Program-made: the position numbers and the translations under genes
Notes under the pieces: generated by a model
What the model was told of the DNA's origin: nothing
What the model saw: only the letters and a program-made list of their open reading frames with translations
The model's database searches: none
Source of the DNA: Acidobacteriota bacterium
GTDB lineage: Bacteria; Acidobacteriota; Terriglobia; Acidiferrales; UBA7541
Reading direction: 5' to 3'
DNA length: 41,639 nucleotides
Assembly (NCBI GenBank): GCA_003224145.1
Contig: QHYN01000238.1
Span: forward strand, 1 to 41,639
In this document: positions 1-7,481 of the stretch, piece by piece
How positions within the stretch are numbered: the first letter of the stretch is position 1
How the letters are laid out: each line of letters begins with the position of its first letter

Positions 1-773
1 TTGGCTGGCATGCCATGGGTGCAGCTACCGGCCCCGCAAAGCTGGCGGTTGGGCAAACGCTGGTGACCGACAGCTCTTCGCGCGCCAGCATCACGCTGGA
101 CGAAACTGGCCGCATCGAAATCGACCCGAGCTCGCGGCTCCGCCTGCTCGCGAGCGGTCCCGGCCGTAAGCGGCTCTCTCTCGAGCGCGGCACCATTCAC
201 GCCACCATTTGGGCGCCTCCTGGTCAGTTTGTTGTGGATACGCCGTCGGCCGTGGCCGTGGATTTGGGATGCGTTTATACCCTGCATGTGGACGATTCCG
301 GCGCCGGCCTGTTGCGCACCACGATGGGCTGGGTCGGCTTCAAGCTCAACGGCCACGAATCGTTCATCCCCGCGGGGGCCGTGTGCGCAACGCGGCCCAA
401 AACCGGGCCGGGCACTCCGTACTTAGAGGATGCTTCCCCTTCGTTTCGCGATGCGCTATCCAAATTTGATTTTGTCGCCACCACGCCGGCTGAGCGCAAT
501 GCTCTTCTTGGCATCATCCTGACAGACGCGCAGGAAGAAGATGCGCTGACACTGTGGCACTTGCTATCGCGGGTGAGCGATGCGGATCGCCCTGGCGTTT
601 ATGATCGTCTGGCCGCCCTCGCTCCCCCACCCGAAGAGGTTACGCGCGAAGGCATTTTGCGCCTGGATCAGAAGATGCTGGATTCCTGGTGGAACTCGTT
701 CGGCTACGGCGACGTTTTCCTTTGGCGCACGTTCGAACGCGACTGGACGCAATCTCCGCCCACCGCCAAGTGA
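1..773 (+). CDS. FecR-domain protein, 5' truncated by window edge
   Basis: The frame is open to the left edge, so the true start lies outside; the first internal ATG is at 15. The visible part has a FecR-type beta-rich domain (about residues 8-110 from that ATG): a region on default values and decoration (VGQTLVTDSSSRASI), then ERGTIHATIW, then FVVDTPSAVAVDLG, the usual order in FecR-like sensors. The C-terminal ~110 residues are helical and unassigned. Proteins of this kind normally have a cytoplasmic anti-sigma part or a single membrane anchor before the FecR domain, which would be in the missing portion. Its partner sigma factor, if any, is not in the window. Family assignment is fairly secure; its regulatory target is unknown. 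Confidence 0.75.
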   Translation, partial: GWHAMGAATGPAKLAVGQTLVTDSSSRASITLDETGRIEIDPSSRLRLLASGPGRKRLSLERGTIHATIWAPPGQFVVDTPSAVAVDLGCVYTLHVDDSGAGLLRTTMGWVGFKLNGHESFIPAGAVCATRPKTGPGTPYLEDASPSFRDALSKFDFVATTPAERNALLGIILTDAQEEDALTLWHLLSRVSDADRPGVYDRLAALAPPPEEVTREGILRLDQKMLDSWWNSFGYGDVFLWRTFERDWTQSPPTAK

Positions 774-898
774 TTTTTCACCGTGCCGCAGAGGGCATCT
801 TCGCCCGTCTATACACCTATTCACCTGTCCCCTCTGGCCATTACACGTTCGCCACGAAACTTCTCCGCATTCCGTTATGGACCGTGAAGACCAGATGT

Positions 899-926
899 CC
901 GGTTATGCGACTAATCGGGACTTAGC
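899..926 (+). repeat. 28-nt imperfect dispersed repeat, copy A
   Basis: This 28-nt segment matches the segment at 32337-32364 in the same orientation at 22 of 28 positions (shared cores GCGACT and GGGACTT). Both copies lie just past the 3' end of a low-GC minus-strand gene. Origin and function are unknown. Nothing else is recognisable between 774 and 968. Confidence 0.45.
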
Positions 927-968
927 AAGCGATTGACTGTATTCCATTGCCTTGCAGGAGTTGATGCT

Positions 969-2012
969 CTAGTGCGCCGAGAGTGTTTTCGTCTTTGGCG
1001 TTAGCAACACCACCGCTTTTGCCTGCGTGGTCTGAATTTCGTCAATCGCAAAAATCGCAACTTCGTAGGTAAGCGATGGGTCGGCATCGAGATAGATAGC
1101 GCAGTTCGTCCGACTTCCGAGTTGTTGCCGCAATAATCCTGCCAATTCTTGTGGCGAAGTCTTCGTCGAATTCAGATACCAATTCTCTTTTTTGTCTACG
1201 CGGACTATCCAGGCTTCGCCACACGAACGGCTTTTTGCCATTGGCGACAAATCACTCAGAACGAAGAGGCCTACGGAGAAATGGTAATAGCTCCAAATAG
1301 AGCCAAAGAAGAAAATCAAGACAGTTACGATTACCAAAGAGATTTGGGAGTACAGAAGCCCCACAAATGGCAAGGCGGGAAGGCACATCCTCGGAATTGA
1401 CCTTCGCCGGAGAGGGTGAAGTTCAATATCTTCTGCCCTCAGAATGGACATACCGATTGGTTTTTTATTGAGCCGCCTGCTGACCTGCGGACGAATCATT
1501 AAGACAATTCCAGTACCCACAGAAAATACGGAAAGCCAAGTTAAGGATACGTACATGTCACTTGGAGAAGGGTGGGTCTGTGCTTTCAATCTTGGATTCC
1601 CTGCATTGAGACAGCTCGCTCCGGGCAAGATTTCTGCATCGAACGCATATCGTGTGCCAACGCCGATAAAATCAGCAATCGTGAGACCCGTATCCTCCCA
1701 AGGGCTTGACCCCTGAACTATCAATTGTCCGTCGTCGCTGGATAAAACGAACCGAGTTTTTAGTACGTATCGCGGTCTGCAATCAGGAGGAATTCGGAAT
1801 CGTTTGTCAGTCTCGATGTCGACATAAAACAGAGTGTCGGGGTTCGCGGTGAATATGCCGGTCGTGATATGCCCGGGTGAAAGTGAAACGGGCATATCCA
1901 ATACAACAAGCGGGCGCGGAGCAAGCCTGGGGAGCGCATACGTCAGTAATACGGCACCAAAGAAGACCAAACCGACGCCTACTCGGCCTGTGAGGGGAGT
2001 TCGCATATTCAT
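969..2012 (-). CDS. Membrane protein with C-terminal ExbD/TolR-like domain
   Basis: 347 aa. The chosen ATG (2012) has GGAG about 7 nt upstream. It has an N-terminal hydrophobic anchor (residues ~10-30), a ~120-residue extracytoplasmic part, a hydrophobic segment near residue 160, a second hydrophobic stretch around 215-250, and a C-terminal ~85-residue domain. That last domain reads like the periplasmic domain of ExbD/TolR: WIVRVDKKENWYLN, then an SPQELAGLL helix, then IYLDADPSLTYEVA and a closing VVLLTP strand. Classical ExbD is only ~140 aa with one membrane segment, so this is an enlarged version. No exbB/tolQ neighbour is visible. Base composition is AT-richer than most neighbours, hinting at transfer. 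The domain call rests on motif resemblance only. Confidence 0.6.
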   Translation of the reverse strand: MNMRTPLTGRVGVGLVFFGAVLLTYALPRLAPRPLVVLDMPVSLSPGHITTGIFTANPDTLFYVDIETDKRFRIPPDCRPRYVLKTRFVLSSDDGQLIVQGSSPWEDTGLTIADFIGVGTRYAFDAEILPGASCLNAGNPRLKAQTHPSPSDMYVSLTWLSVFSVGTGIVLMIRPQVSRRLNKKPIGMSILRAEDIELHPLRRRSIPRMCLPALPFVGLLYSQISLVIVTVLIFFFGSIWSYYHFSVGLFVLSDLSPMAKSRSCGEAWIVRVDKKENWYLNSTKTSPQELAGLLRQQLGSRTNCAIYLDADPSLTYEVAIFAIDEIQTTQAKAVVLLTPKTKTLSAH

Positions 2013-2351
2013 TCAGACTCCACAGCAACAGAATCAGTTCCCTCAGTCCTATCATCCGCAACGACCGGGAGAGTCTGGCCCGCAAACGATGATTAATCTT
2101 GCAGAATTCGTCGTCAATTACCACAACCGAGAGGGACACGGTCGAGCTAACTAGCCAACTCCTGATTAACGCGCTTACCGGACAGCTGAATTCACCGTTG
2201 TGAATTCACCCTTGCTTCCCCGGAGTCCACTCCATCTACACAAGTTCTTGCCGTCATGCCTTGTCTCACCGTTCCAGGGTTAACAGCTATCCCCTTCTTG
2301 GCGTCTTGTCTCCTGAAGGTCGAAATCATTCAAAAGGAGATAGAAAAATCT
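2013..2351. other. Divergent intergenic region
   Basis: 339 bp between two divergently transcribed genes. Apart from the inverted repeat at 2188-2207 and the ribosome-binding site (AAGGAG, near 2335) of the rightward gene, I see no convincing promoter, RNA or small gene. Confidence 0.5.
2188..2207. promoter_or_regulatory. Perfect 8-bp inverted repeat, possible operator
   Basis: GAATTCAC and GTGAATTC are separated by 4 nt, in the spacer between two divergent genes. The symmetry and position suit a dimeric regulator site, but a simple hairpin is also possible and no regulator gene is adjacent. Confidence 0.3.
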
Positions 2352-3071
2352 ATGACACGCCAACAGATTCGTTCCACTCGGTTCGCAATAGCTCTCGTCG
2401 CAGCATTGCTGTTATTCGCCAGCATCGCTCAGGCAGGACCGCCGCTCATCTGCCATACCATTGAAATCGGACAAGCAAAATCGCTGCCGTGGATCAGCCA
2501 CAGTTGGAACCTCAGCGGTGGCGAGAACTACGACACGAAGAATCTCGTCAAGGACACGCTGGAAATCCTCAAGCCGGACACTCCGGTCCTCGTTCGCATG
2601 GAGACCCTGCGCCGCGCTACGCTTTACGCGCGCAAAGATCCCGTGGCGGCGAAAGAGCTGCTCGCGCGGCTACACGCCCGCGCGACGTCCGCCGAATCCG
2701 CCAGCAAGCCCGACGCGCTGGCGTGGTTCGACGCCGGCTACCTTGCCGAAACCTACAAGCAGTGGATTGGGCAGAATCTGCCGCACATGACCGACGGCAT
2801 GCGCATGGACGCCAATCCAGCCTCGGGTGTGGATGGCTACGCCCTGGTGAAAAAAGCCATCGCCCTGCGCGGCAACGACCCGCAAATGGAGTTTGCCGCT
2901 GCGCTGATCACTCTCTCCGGTCCGCAGGAGGCGCACCGCCAGCACGCCCAAAAAGCCATCGCCGGCGCCAAGACCGACGCGGCTCTGGCGCAGAATCTCG
3001 CCGCGCGCTTCATTGGCCCGCAGTCCGAGACCATGTCCGAATTGCTCGCTAAGAACTCGACCGCTAACTAG
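2352..3071 (+). CDS. Secreted protein of unknown function
   Basis: 239 aa. The start at 2352 was chosen because it has an AAGGAG site ~10 nt upstream and opens directly into a signal peptide (basic n-region, ALVAALLLFASIAQAG, cleavage after AQA). Starting further upstream would add 32 residues of no signal-like character. The mature protein starts with a CHTIEIGQAKSLPW-type segment and continues as helical, alanine-rich sequence, possibly tetratricopeptide-like helix pairs (MRRATLYARKDPVAAKELLARL). I do not recognise a named domain or catalytic motif. Exported, probably periplasmic. Confidence 0.7.
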   Translation: MTRQQIRSTRFAIALVAALLLFASIAQAGPPLICHTIEIGQAKSLPWISHSWNLSGGENYDTKNLVKDTLEILKPDTPVLVRMETLRRATLYARKDPVAAKELLARLHARATSAESASKPDALAWFDAGYLAETYKQWIGQNLPHMTDGMRMDANPASGVDGYALVKKAIALRGNDPQMEFAAALITLSGPQEAHRQHAQKAIAGAKTDAALAQNLAARFIGPQSETMSELLAKNSTAN

Positions 3072-3088
3072 GTGGATTGGTGCTGATG

Positions 3089-3110
3089 GGGGCGCAGCAT
3101 GCTGCGCCCC
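3089..3110. repeat. REP-like perfect palindrome, copy 1
   Basis: GGGGCGCAGC-AT-GCTGCGCCCC is a perfect 22-nt palindrome 17 nt after the stop codon at 3071. With its flank (TTGTAGGGGC on the minus strand) it resembles the palindromes at 3428-3447 and 3510-3527, so all three look like members of one dispersed family. It could also stop transcription, but it has no T-run. Confidence 0.5.
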
Positions 3111-3161
3111 TACAAGCAATACTCACGAATTCAATTCGTTTTTTGAGATCAAAGGTCGCTC

Positions 3162-3190
3162 TTGACATCTGCCACTGACTCAGGCATAAA
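3162..3190 (+). promoter_or_regulatory. Predicted sigma70-type promoter for the SAM-II leader
   Basis: A perfect -35 box TTGACA (3162-3167) is followed by a 17-nt spacer and a -10-like CATAAA (3185-3190). The predicted transcript start near 3197 lies just upstream of the aptamer-like structure at 3213, as expected for a riboswitch leader. The -35 box and spacing are strong; the -10 box is moderate. Confidence 0.55.
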
Positions 3191-3212
3191 CAATGTAGCT
3201 GCGGTTGCGGCG

Positions 3213-3263
<51 letters not shown>

Positions 3264-3283
3264 TGGTAGAGTTTCTTGAGAGA

Positions 3284-3316
3284 CCCTCCGAGCACTTTGG
3301 CACGGAGGGTTTTTTG
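3284..3316 (+). terminator. Intrinsic terminator behind the riboswitch
   Basis: CCCTCCG (3284-3290) pairs with CGGAGGG (3303-3309) around a 12-nt loop and is followed by six Ts. It starts about 20 nt after the aptamer, so it is probably the expression platform. A small competing hairpin (GTTTC/GAGAC, about 3271-3284) just precedes it and could take part in switching. Confidence 0.8.
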
Positions 3317-3364
3317 TTGTTCCCCCTCCCTGCTGCCCTAATCGAATTTTCATCGCCAGTTACA

Positions 3365-3415
3365 CGTGTCATCGTGAGCGCAGCTCGTGTCATCCTGAGC
3401 GAAGCGAAGGATCTC
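3365..3415. repeat. Tandem GTCATCSTGAGCG dispersed repeats
   Basis: Two 21-nt units, CGTGTCATCGTGAGCGCAGC and CGTGTCATCCTGAGCGAAGC, lie head to tail and end in GAAGGATCTC. This sequence type is familiar as a high-copy intergenic repeat in acidobacterial and some other genomes. Here it lies in the leader of the threonine-synthase-like gene. Confidence 0.55.
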
Positions 3416-3427
3416 TTACGCTCGGCC

Positions 3428-3447
3428 GGGCGGGGCAAGCCCCGCCC
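3428..3447. repeat. REP-like palindrome, copy 2
   Basis: GGGCGGGGC-AA-GCCCCGCCC is a perfect palindrome flanked on its right by CCTACGA, the same GTAGGGGC edge (minus strand) as copy 1. Confidence 0.5.
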
Positions 3448-3509
3448 CTACGACCCGGAACGGGAGAGGAATGCTAGGAACTCCATCGGCACGCTCGCGA
3501 TTTGTAGAG

Positions 3510-3527
3510 GCCGGGCTTTAGCCCGGC
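3510..3527. repeat. REP-like palindrome, copy 3
   Basis: GCCGGGC-TTTA-GCCCGGC is preceded by TTGTAGAG, matching the edge of copies 1 and 2. It ends 13 nt before the start codon at 3541, so a transcript hairpin here could affect translation. Confidence 0.5.
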
Positions 3528-3540
3528 AAGAGGCAACCTT

Positions 3541-4800
3541 ATGTCCGTCCATTACGAACTCCGATGTCGCGAATGCGGCAAAACCTGGGGCAACGTCCCC
3601 CGCTCGTTCTGCGAAGACTGCTTCTCTCCGCTCGAAATCGCCTACGATTACGATTCCCTCAGGAAACTTGCCCGTCGCGAAGACCTTTCAAACCGCGCCT
3701 TCAATATGTGGCGCTATTTGGAACTGCTCCCGCTCCCTGAAGATTTCGCTGCACCGAATGCCATCGGCGGCACGCCGCTGGTCGCTTCGCGCAAGCTGGC
3801 CGCACACTGGGGCCTGAAGAATCTGTATCTCAAGAACGACGCCGTCTGCTTCCCTTCCCTATCGTTTAAGGACCGCGTCGTCGGCACGGCGCTGACCGCC
3901 GCGCGCCGCTTCGGCTTCGAGACCGTTGGCTGTTCCTCGACAGGCAACCTGGCCAACGCCGTCGCCGCGCAAGCCGCACAGCAAGGCTTTGACGTCTGCG
4001 TCTTCATCCCTGCCGATCTCGAACCCGCCAAAGTATTGAACACGGCCGTTTATGGCGCGCGCATCGTGCGCATCAACGGCAACTACGATCACGTCAATCG
4101 CCTCTGCGCGCAAATTGCCGACCGCTTCCACTGGGGCCTCGTCAACGTCAATCTGCGCCCTTACTATTCCGAAGGCTCGAAAACCCACGGCTACGAAATC
4201 GCCGAGCAACTCGGCTGGACGCTTCCCGATAACGTTGTCGTGCCCATGGCCGGCGGTTCGCTCATCACCAAAATCGCCAAAGCGTTCCAAGAGCTCGTCA
4301 CGCTGGGCTGGGTCGAAGCCAAGCCCGTGAAATTCTTCGGCGCGCAAGCTACCGGCTGCTCGCCCATCGCCGATGCCGTGAAGCGCAATCTTTTGCGCTT
4401 CCAGCCGCAGAAGCCCAACACCATCGCGCGTTCTCTGGCCATCGGCAATCCTGCCGATGGCCCCTTCGCGATGAAGCTGATTCGCGAATCCGGTGGCTGG
4501 GCCGAAGACATTTCCGATCCGGAGATCGTTGCCGCCATTAAGCTGCTTGCCGAAACGGAAGGCATTTTCACGGAGACCGCAGGCGGCGTCACGGTGGGCG
4601 TCACCAAAAAACTCATCACCCAGAATCGCATCAAGCCGGAAGAAAGCACGGTCGTTTGCATCACCGGCAACGGCTTGAAAACGACCGACGCTATCGCTGC
4701 CGAATTCCCGGCCAGCGAAGCTATCGCCCCGCGCCTGGATGCTTTTGAGGCTTACCTCGATGCACAGCTCGGCACTACGGCCGCGACAGCCAAGGCTTGA
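3541..4800 (+). CDS. thrC: Threonine synthase-family PLP enzyme (zinc-ribbon type)
   Basis: 419 aa. An N-terminal zinc ribbon (C9, C12, C24, C27) precedes a fold-type II PLP catalytic domain. The Schiff-base lysine is K110 in SLSFKDR, followed by a phosphate-binding SSTGNLANA segment and a VVPMAGGSLITK segment. The family converts O-phosphohomoserine to threonine. The upstream SAM-II-like riboswitch is unexpected for threonine synthesis but natural for methionine synthesis, and the next gene encodes a CysO-like sulfur carrier. I therefore consider a second possibility: use of O-phosphohomoserine with a protein thiocarboxylate to make homocysteine, as CysM does with O-phosphoserine and CysO. 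That is inference. The ATG at 3541 has no strong ribosome-binding site. Family call firm, exact reaction open. Confidence 0.85.
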   Translation: MSVHYELRCRECGKTWGNVPRSFCEDCFSPLEIAYDYDSLRKLARREDLSNRAFNMWRYLELLPLPEDFAAPNAIGGTPLVASRKLAAHWGLKNLYLKNDAVCFPSLSFKDRVVGTALTAARRFGFETVGCSSTGNLANAVAAQAAQQGFDVCVFIPADLEPAKVLNTAVYGARIVRINGNYDHVNRLCAQIADRFHWGLVNVNLRPYYSEGSKTHGYEIAEQLGWTLPDNVVVPMAGGSLITKIAKAFQELVTLGWVEAKPVKFFGAQATGCSPIADAVKRNLLRFQPQKPNTIARSLAIGNPADGPFAMKLIRESGGWAEDISDPEIVAAIKLLAETEGIFTETAGGVTVGVTKKLITQNRIKPEESTVVCITGNGLKTTDAIAAEFPASEAIAPRLDAFEAYLDAQLGTTAATAKA

Positions 4801-4900
4801 CGAAGCAATGCAAAAGCAGATTCCTCGACTTCGCAGGCCGACGCGTTCGCAAGAGACGAACGCGGAAGAAAACGTCGGCCTGCTCCGCTCGGAATGACAA
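4801..4900. repeat. Dispersed GTCATTCCGAGCG-type repeat with internal long hairpin
   Basis: On the minus strand the element starts GTCATTCCGAGCGGAGC and ends GCGAAGTCGAGGAATCTGC, the two halves of a common intergenic repeat. Between them lies a long hairpin: outer arms GCAGGCCGAC (4833-4842) and GTCGGCCTGC (4874-4883), inner arms GCGTTCG (4843-4849) and CGAACGC (4857-4863). It separates the threonine-synthase-like gene from the sulfur-carrier gene, leaving 173 bp between them. Confidence 0.55.
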
Positions 4901-4973
4901 GTATTAGGTTCTGTAGCTGATTATTGGAAGCTGAGGATCGAAGATTCATTCGGATTCAAGGAGCCAAGAACAC

Positions 4974-5258
4974 ATGCCAGTGACGATTGAAATTCCCACC
5001 GCTTTCCGCCGCTTTACCGACGGCGCTCCGCGAGTTGACTGTAGCGCCACGACCGTTGCCGAGGCTCTGGACGCGCTCACCAGGCGATTCCCGGACCTCT
5101 CGCGCCACGTGCGCGACGACACCGGGCAGATCCGCCAGTTCTTAAACGTCTATCTCAACGAAGAAGACATCCGCTTCCTCGGCGGCGAATCCTGCAGTCT
5201 CAAGGAAGGCGACCGCGTCCTCCTCGTCCCTTCCATTGCCGGAGGCTCCAGCCTCTAG
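4974..5258 (+). CDS. CysO/MoaD/ThiS-type sulfur carrier protein with capped diglycine
   Basis: 94 aa with an AAGGAG site about 12 nt before the ATG. It is a ubiquitin-fold protein; the segment FLNVYLNEEDIRFLGG and the end VLLVPSIAGG closely follow actinobacterial CysO as I remember it. Such carriers are activated at the terminal glycine to a thiocarboxylate that donates sulfide. Here the diglycine is followed by Ser-Ser-Leu, so the protein would have to be trimmed by a JAMM-type protease before activation, as reported for the Wolinella HcyS system. Neither that protease nor the adenylating enzyme is in the window. Its place after the PLP enzyme suggests cysteine or homocysteine synthesis rather than molybdopterin or thiamine. 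Confidence 0.85.
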   Translation: MPVTIEIPTAFRRFTDGAPRVDCSATTVAEALDALTRRFPDLSRHVRDDTGQIRQFLNVYLNEEDIRFLGGESCSLKEGDRVLLVPSIAGGSSL

Positions 5259-5432
5259 GAACAAACCGAGGTCGGCGCCGCGTGATGCACCCCGACTCTT
5301 TTCGAGACGTATCTTCCGTATCCTGTCCACCGGCGGCGGTCCCGTCTCGGCCCTTTGGGCCGCGTGGCAAAATTCTGGGAACATTTTGTCACGCGATTCC
5401 GTTCCTTCGTTAACACCACAAGGAGTGTTCCC

Positions 5433-6038
5433 ATGCGTATAGCCATCCGCATCCTTTCCCTGGCAGCCCTTTTCGCACCTGTAGCCGTCGCGCAAACCAA
5501 TAAGATTGAGGTCAGCAACCTAGGCGACCACCCGTTCCAAGTGGACTACCCGTCTGGTAGCCAGCTCAGCATCCGCGTCCGCTCCGGGGACGTCCGGATC
5601 GTCGGCAGCGCCGACAACAAGGTCACCGTCAAGGTGGATGCAAGGGACCCGGACAGAGCCAGGGAGGTCAAAGTTCACTTCGAGCGCTTGGACAACTCCG
5701 CCGAATTGAACATTTCCGGCGGCCCGAAAAACGACATCCGCATCACTGTGGAAGTGCCAAAGGCCACGGGCCTCTTCGTCCGCATGCCCTTCGGGCAGCT
5801 CGAGATCAGCGACGTTACCGGCGATAAAGACGTGCAGCTTCACGCTGGCGAACTGATTGTCCACGTCGGCAACCCAGCCGACTACTCTCACGTGGATGCT
5901 TCCGTTACCTCGGGCGGCCTCGAGGCGCCTCCCTTTCACGAAGACCACGGCGGCCTCTTCCGCTCCTTCGAGAAGAGCGGCAATGGCAAGTACAAGCTTC
6001 ATGCCCACGTTGGCGCCGGCGATCTCACTTTACGCTAA
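5433..6038 (+). CDS. Secreted DUF4097-like beta-helix protein
   Basis: 201 aa. The ATG at 5433 was chosen for its AAGGAG site and because it opens a signal peptide (MRIAIRILSLAALFAPVAVA, cut near AQT). The mature protein is built of short beta strands with repeated patterns such as LSIRVRSGDVRIVGS, ELNISGGP, GQLEISDVTGD and GAGDLTLR. These resemble the DUF4097/DUF2807 family of putative adhesin-like or envelope proteins. There are no catalytic residues that I recognise. It is probably periplasmic or surface-exposed. Transcribed alone. Confidence 0.65.
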   Translation: MRIAIRILSLAALFAPVAVAQTNKIEVSNLGDHPFQVDYPSGSQLSIRVRSGDVRIVGSADNKVTVKVDARDPDRAREVKVHFERLDNSAELNISGGPKNDIRITVEVPKATGLFVRMPFGQLEISDVTGDKDVQLHAGELIVHVGNPADYSHVDASVTSGGLEAPPFHEDHGGLFRSFEKSGNGKYKLHAHVGAGDLTLR

Positions 6039-6104
6039 GCATTTCTCAACTATATTTTTAGGCAGTCACCGCAACCTTTTGATGTAGGCGGTGTTTGTGT
6101 GAGT

Positions 6105-6212
6105 ATGAGGCTTCGACTAGTTATCTACGCTCTCGCTTCCCTCGTCCTGCTGGCGTTTCACGCGCCCGCAAAGGCCCTCGTCTCCCTCCTTTCGGACTAC
6201 CGCGAGTTCTAA
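6105..6212 (+). CDS. Possible small hydrophobic secreted peptide
   Basis: A 35-codon frame starting MRLRLVIYALASLVLL resembles a signal peptide or single membrane anchor, with a possible cleavage near APAKA. No strong ribosome-binding site is visible. It lies alone between a plus-strand gene and the 3' end of a minus-strand gene, so it may be a chance frame. Confidence 0.25.
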   Translation: MRLRLVIYALASLVLLAFHAPAKALVSLLSDYREF

Positions 6213-6265
6213 CCCCTCAGCCCCCTCCGCGGCGGCCTGTTCTTTGCTGGATTCTGTTTCTTAGG

Positions 6266-7279
6266 CTACGTCCGCGGCTTTTCCCATCTCCCGCCCTCGG
6301 CCGCACGGAACACCGCTTCAATGACCGCCATATTAGCGATGGCATCTTCCAGTGGAACAGGGACTTCCCCTCCGTCGCGAATCGCCCTCGAAAACGCATC
6401 GCCCTGAATCGTGTACTGATCGCAGACGGGAATCATTTCCGTCGTTATGCCACTGCCGAAAACGTCTCTCCCATCATCGATAGTGATTTCGCATGGCCGG
6501 TCGTTCGGCGCATTGAACGGAATCTTGATTTCAATGCGTCCCTTCGTCCCTAGAAACTGCATGCGCTGATACGGCACAAGCTGCGTGCCGCAGGTGAAAA
6601 CCGAGTGCCCGGACGGAAACTCCATGACCGCGGACGTCAGCCGGTCCGTCCCGAACTCGGGGTCTCTCTCCATCGCCCCGCACACTCCCAAGGGTTCCTC
6701 TCCGAACATCCAACGCGAAGTGGTAATGGGGTAGCAGCCGATATCGAGCAATCCGCCGCCGCCCCACTCGCTCACGTTGCGCACATTTTGCGGGTCGCGA
6801 TTAAAGTAACTGAACGCCCCTACAATCGTCCCCAATTCCCCGATGACGCCTCGCTGAATCAGTTCTCGCGTTCTTAGCCATTGTGGATGCGTCTTTACCA
6901 TGAAGGCTTCGCCGATCTTCACGCCGCAGCTATCGCGCACTGCGAGCAGTGTCTTCGCTTCCGCCACCGTGAGACTGATGGGCTTCTCGCACAATACGTG
7001 CTTGCCCGCCTCCGCGGCCTTGATCGACCACGGCACATGCAAATGATTCGGCAGCGGATTGTAGACCGTTTCGATCTCCGGGTCCGCCAGCAGCGCTTCG
7101 TAACTTCCATAGGCCTTCGGGATTCCCAGTTTGGCCGCCGCGTCTTCCGCCTTTCGCGCGTCGCGCGAAGCAATGGCTGTGATTTCGCACCACTCCCCTT
7201 TCTGCATCGCGGGAATCACCTTCTTGACCGCAATCGCCGCTACTCCGAGCACTCCCCACTTCACCTTGTTTGGCTTCAT
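6266..7279 (-). CDS. Gfo/Idh/MocA family NAD(P)-dependent oxidoreductase
   Basis: 337 aa. The N-terminal Rossmann fold begins KVKWGVLGVAAIA, where the usual GxGxxA is altered to GVAAIA. The conserved CEKPISL segment of the family is present, with its lysine in the usual place for catalysis. The C-terminal alpha/beta domain includes GGGLLDIGCYPI. Members oxidise or reduce sugars, inositols and related compounds; the substrate cannot be told from sequence. It resembles the dehydrogenases annotated as D-xylose 1-dehydrogenase or dihydrodiol dehydrogenase. No sugar genes are adjacent. Confidence 0.85.
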   Translation of the reverse strand: MKPNKVKWGVLGVAAIAVKKVIPAMQKGEWCEITAIASRDARKAEDAAAKLGIPKAYGSYEALLADPEIETVYNPLPNHLHVPWSIKAAEAGKHVLCEKPISLTVAEAKTLLAVRDSCGVKIGEAFMVKTHPQWLRTRELIQRGVIGELGTIVGAFSYFNRDPQNVRNVSEWGGGGLLDIGCYPITTSRWMFGEEPLGVCGAMERDPEFGTDRLTSAVMEFPSGHSVFTCGTQLVPYQRMQFLGTKGRIEIKIPFNAPNDRPCEITIDDGRDVFGSGITTEMIPVCDQYTIQGDAFSRAIRDGGEVPVPLEDAIANMAVIEAVFRAAEGGRWEKPRT

Positions 7280-7481
7280 TAGAACCCCTCAAGTTGCTGG
7301 CTTTTTCTATGAATCCCCCTCCGCGTTCCAATACAATTTCTCTGCGCGCGCCAATCATACTCTCGCGGTGGGTCGCCCAAGGTATGGCGCTGGCATGATC
7401 GGCTCTCTCGTTCTTCCCAAACGCCGATAGTGTCACATTTTCTAGGTCTTAAACGCGGTTCTGTGCTATCTTTGCGCGCCA

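Noticed and set aside
6095-6553. A 152-codon plus-strand frame over the oxidoreductase 3' end
   Set aside because: Most of it is antisense to the conserved Gfo/Idh/MocA gene, and it has no recognisable domain.
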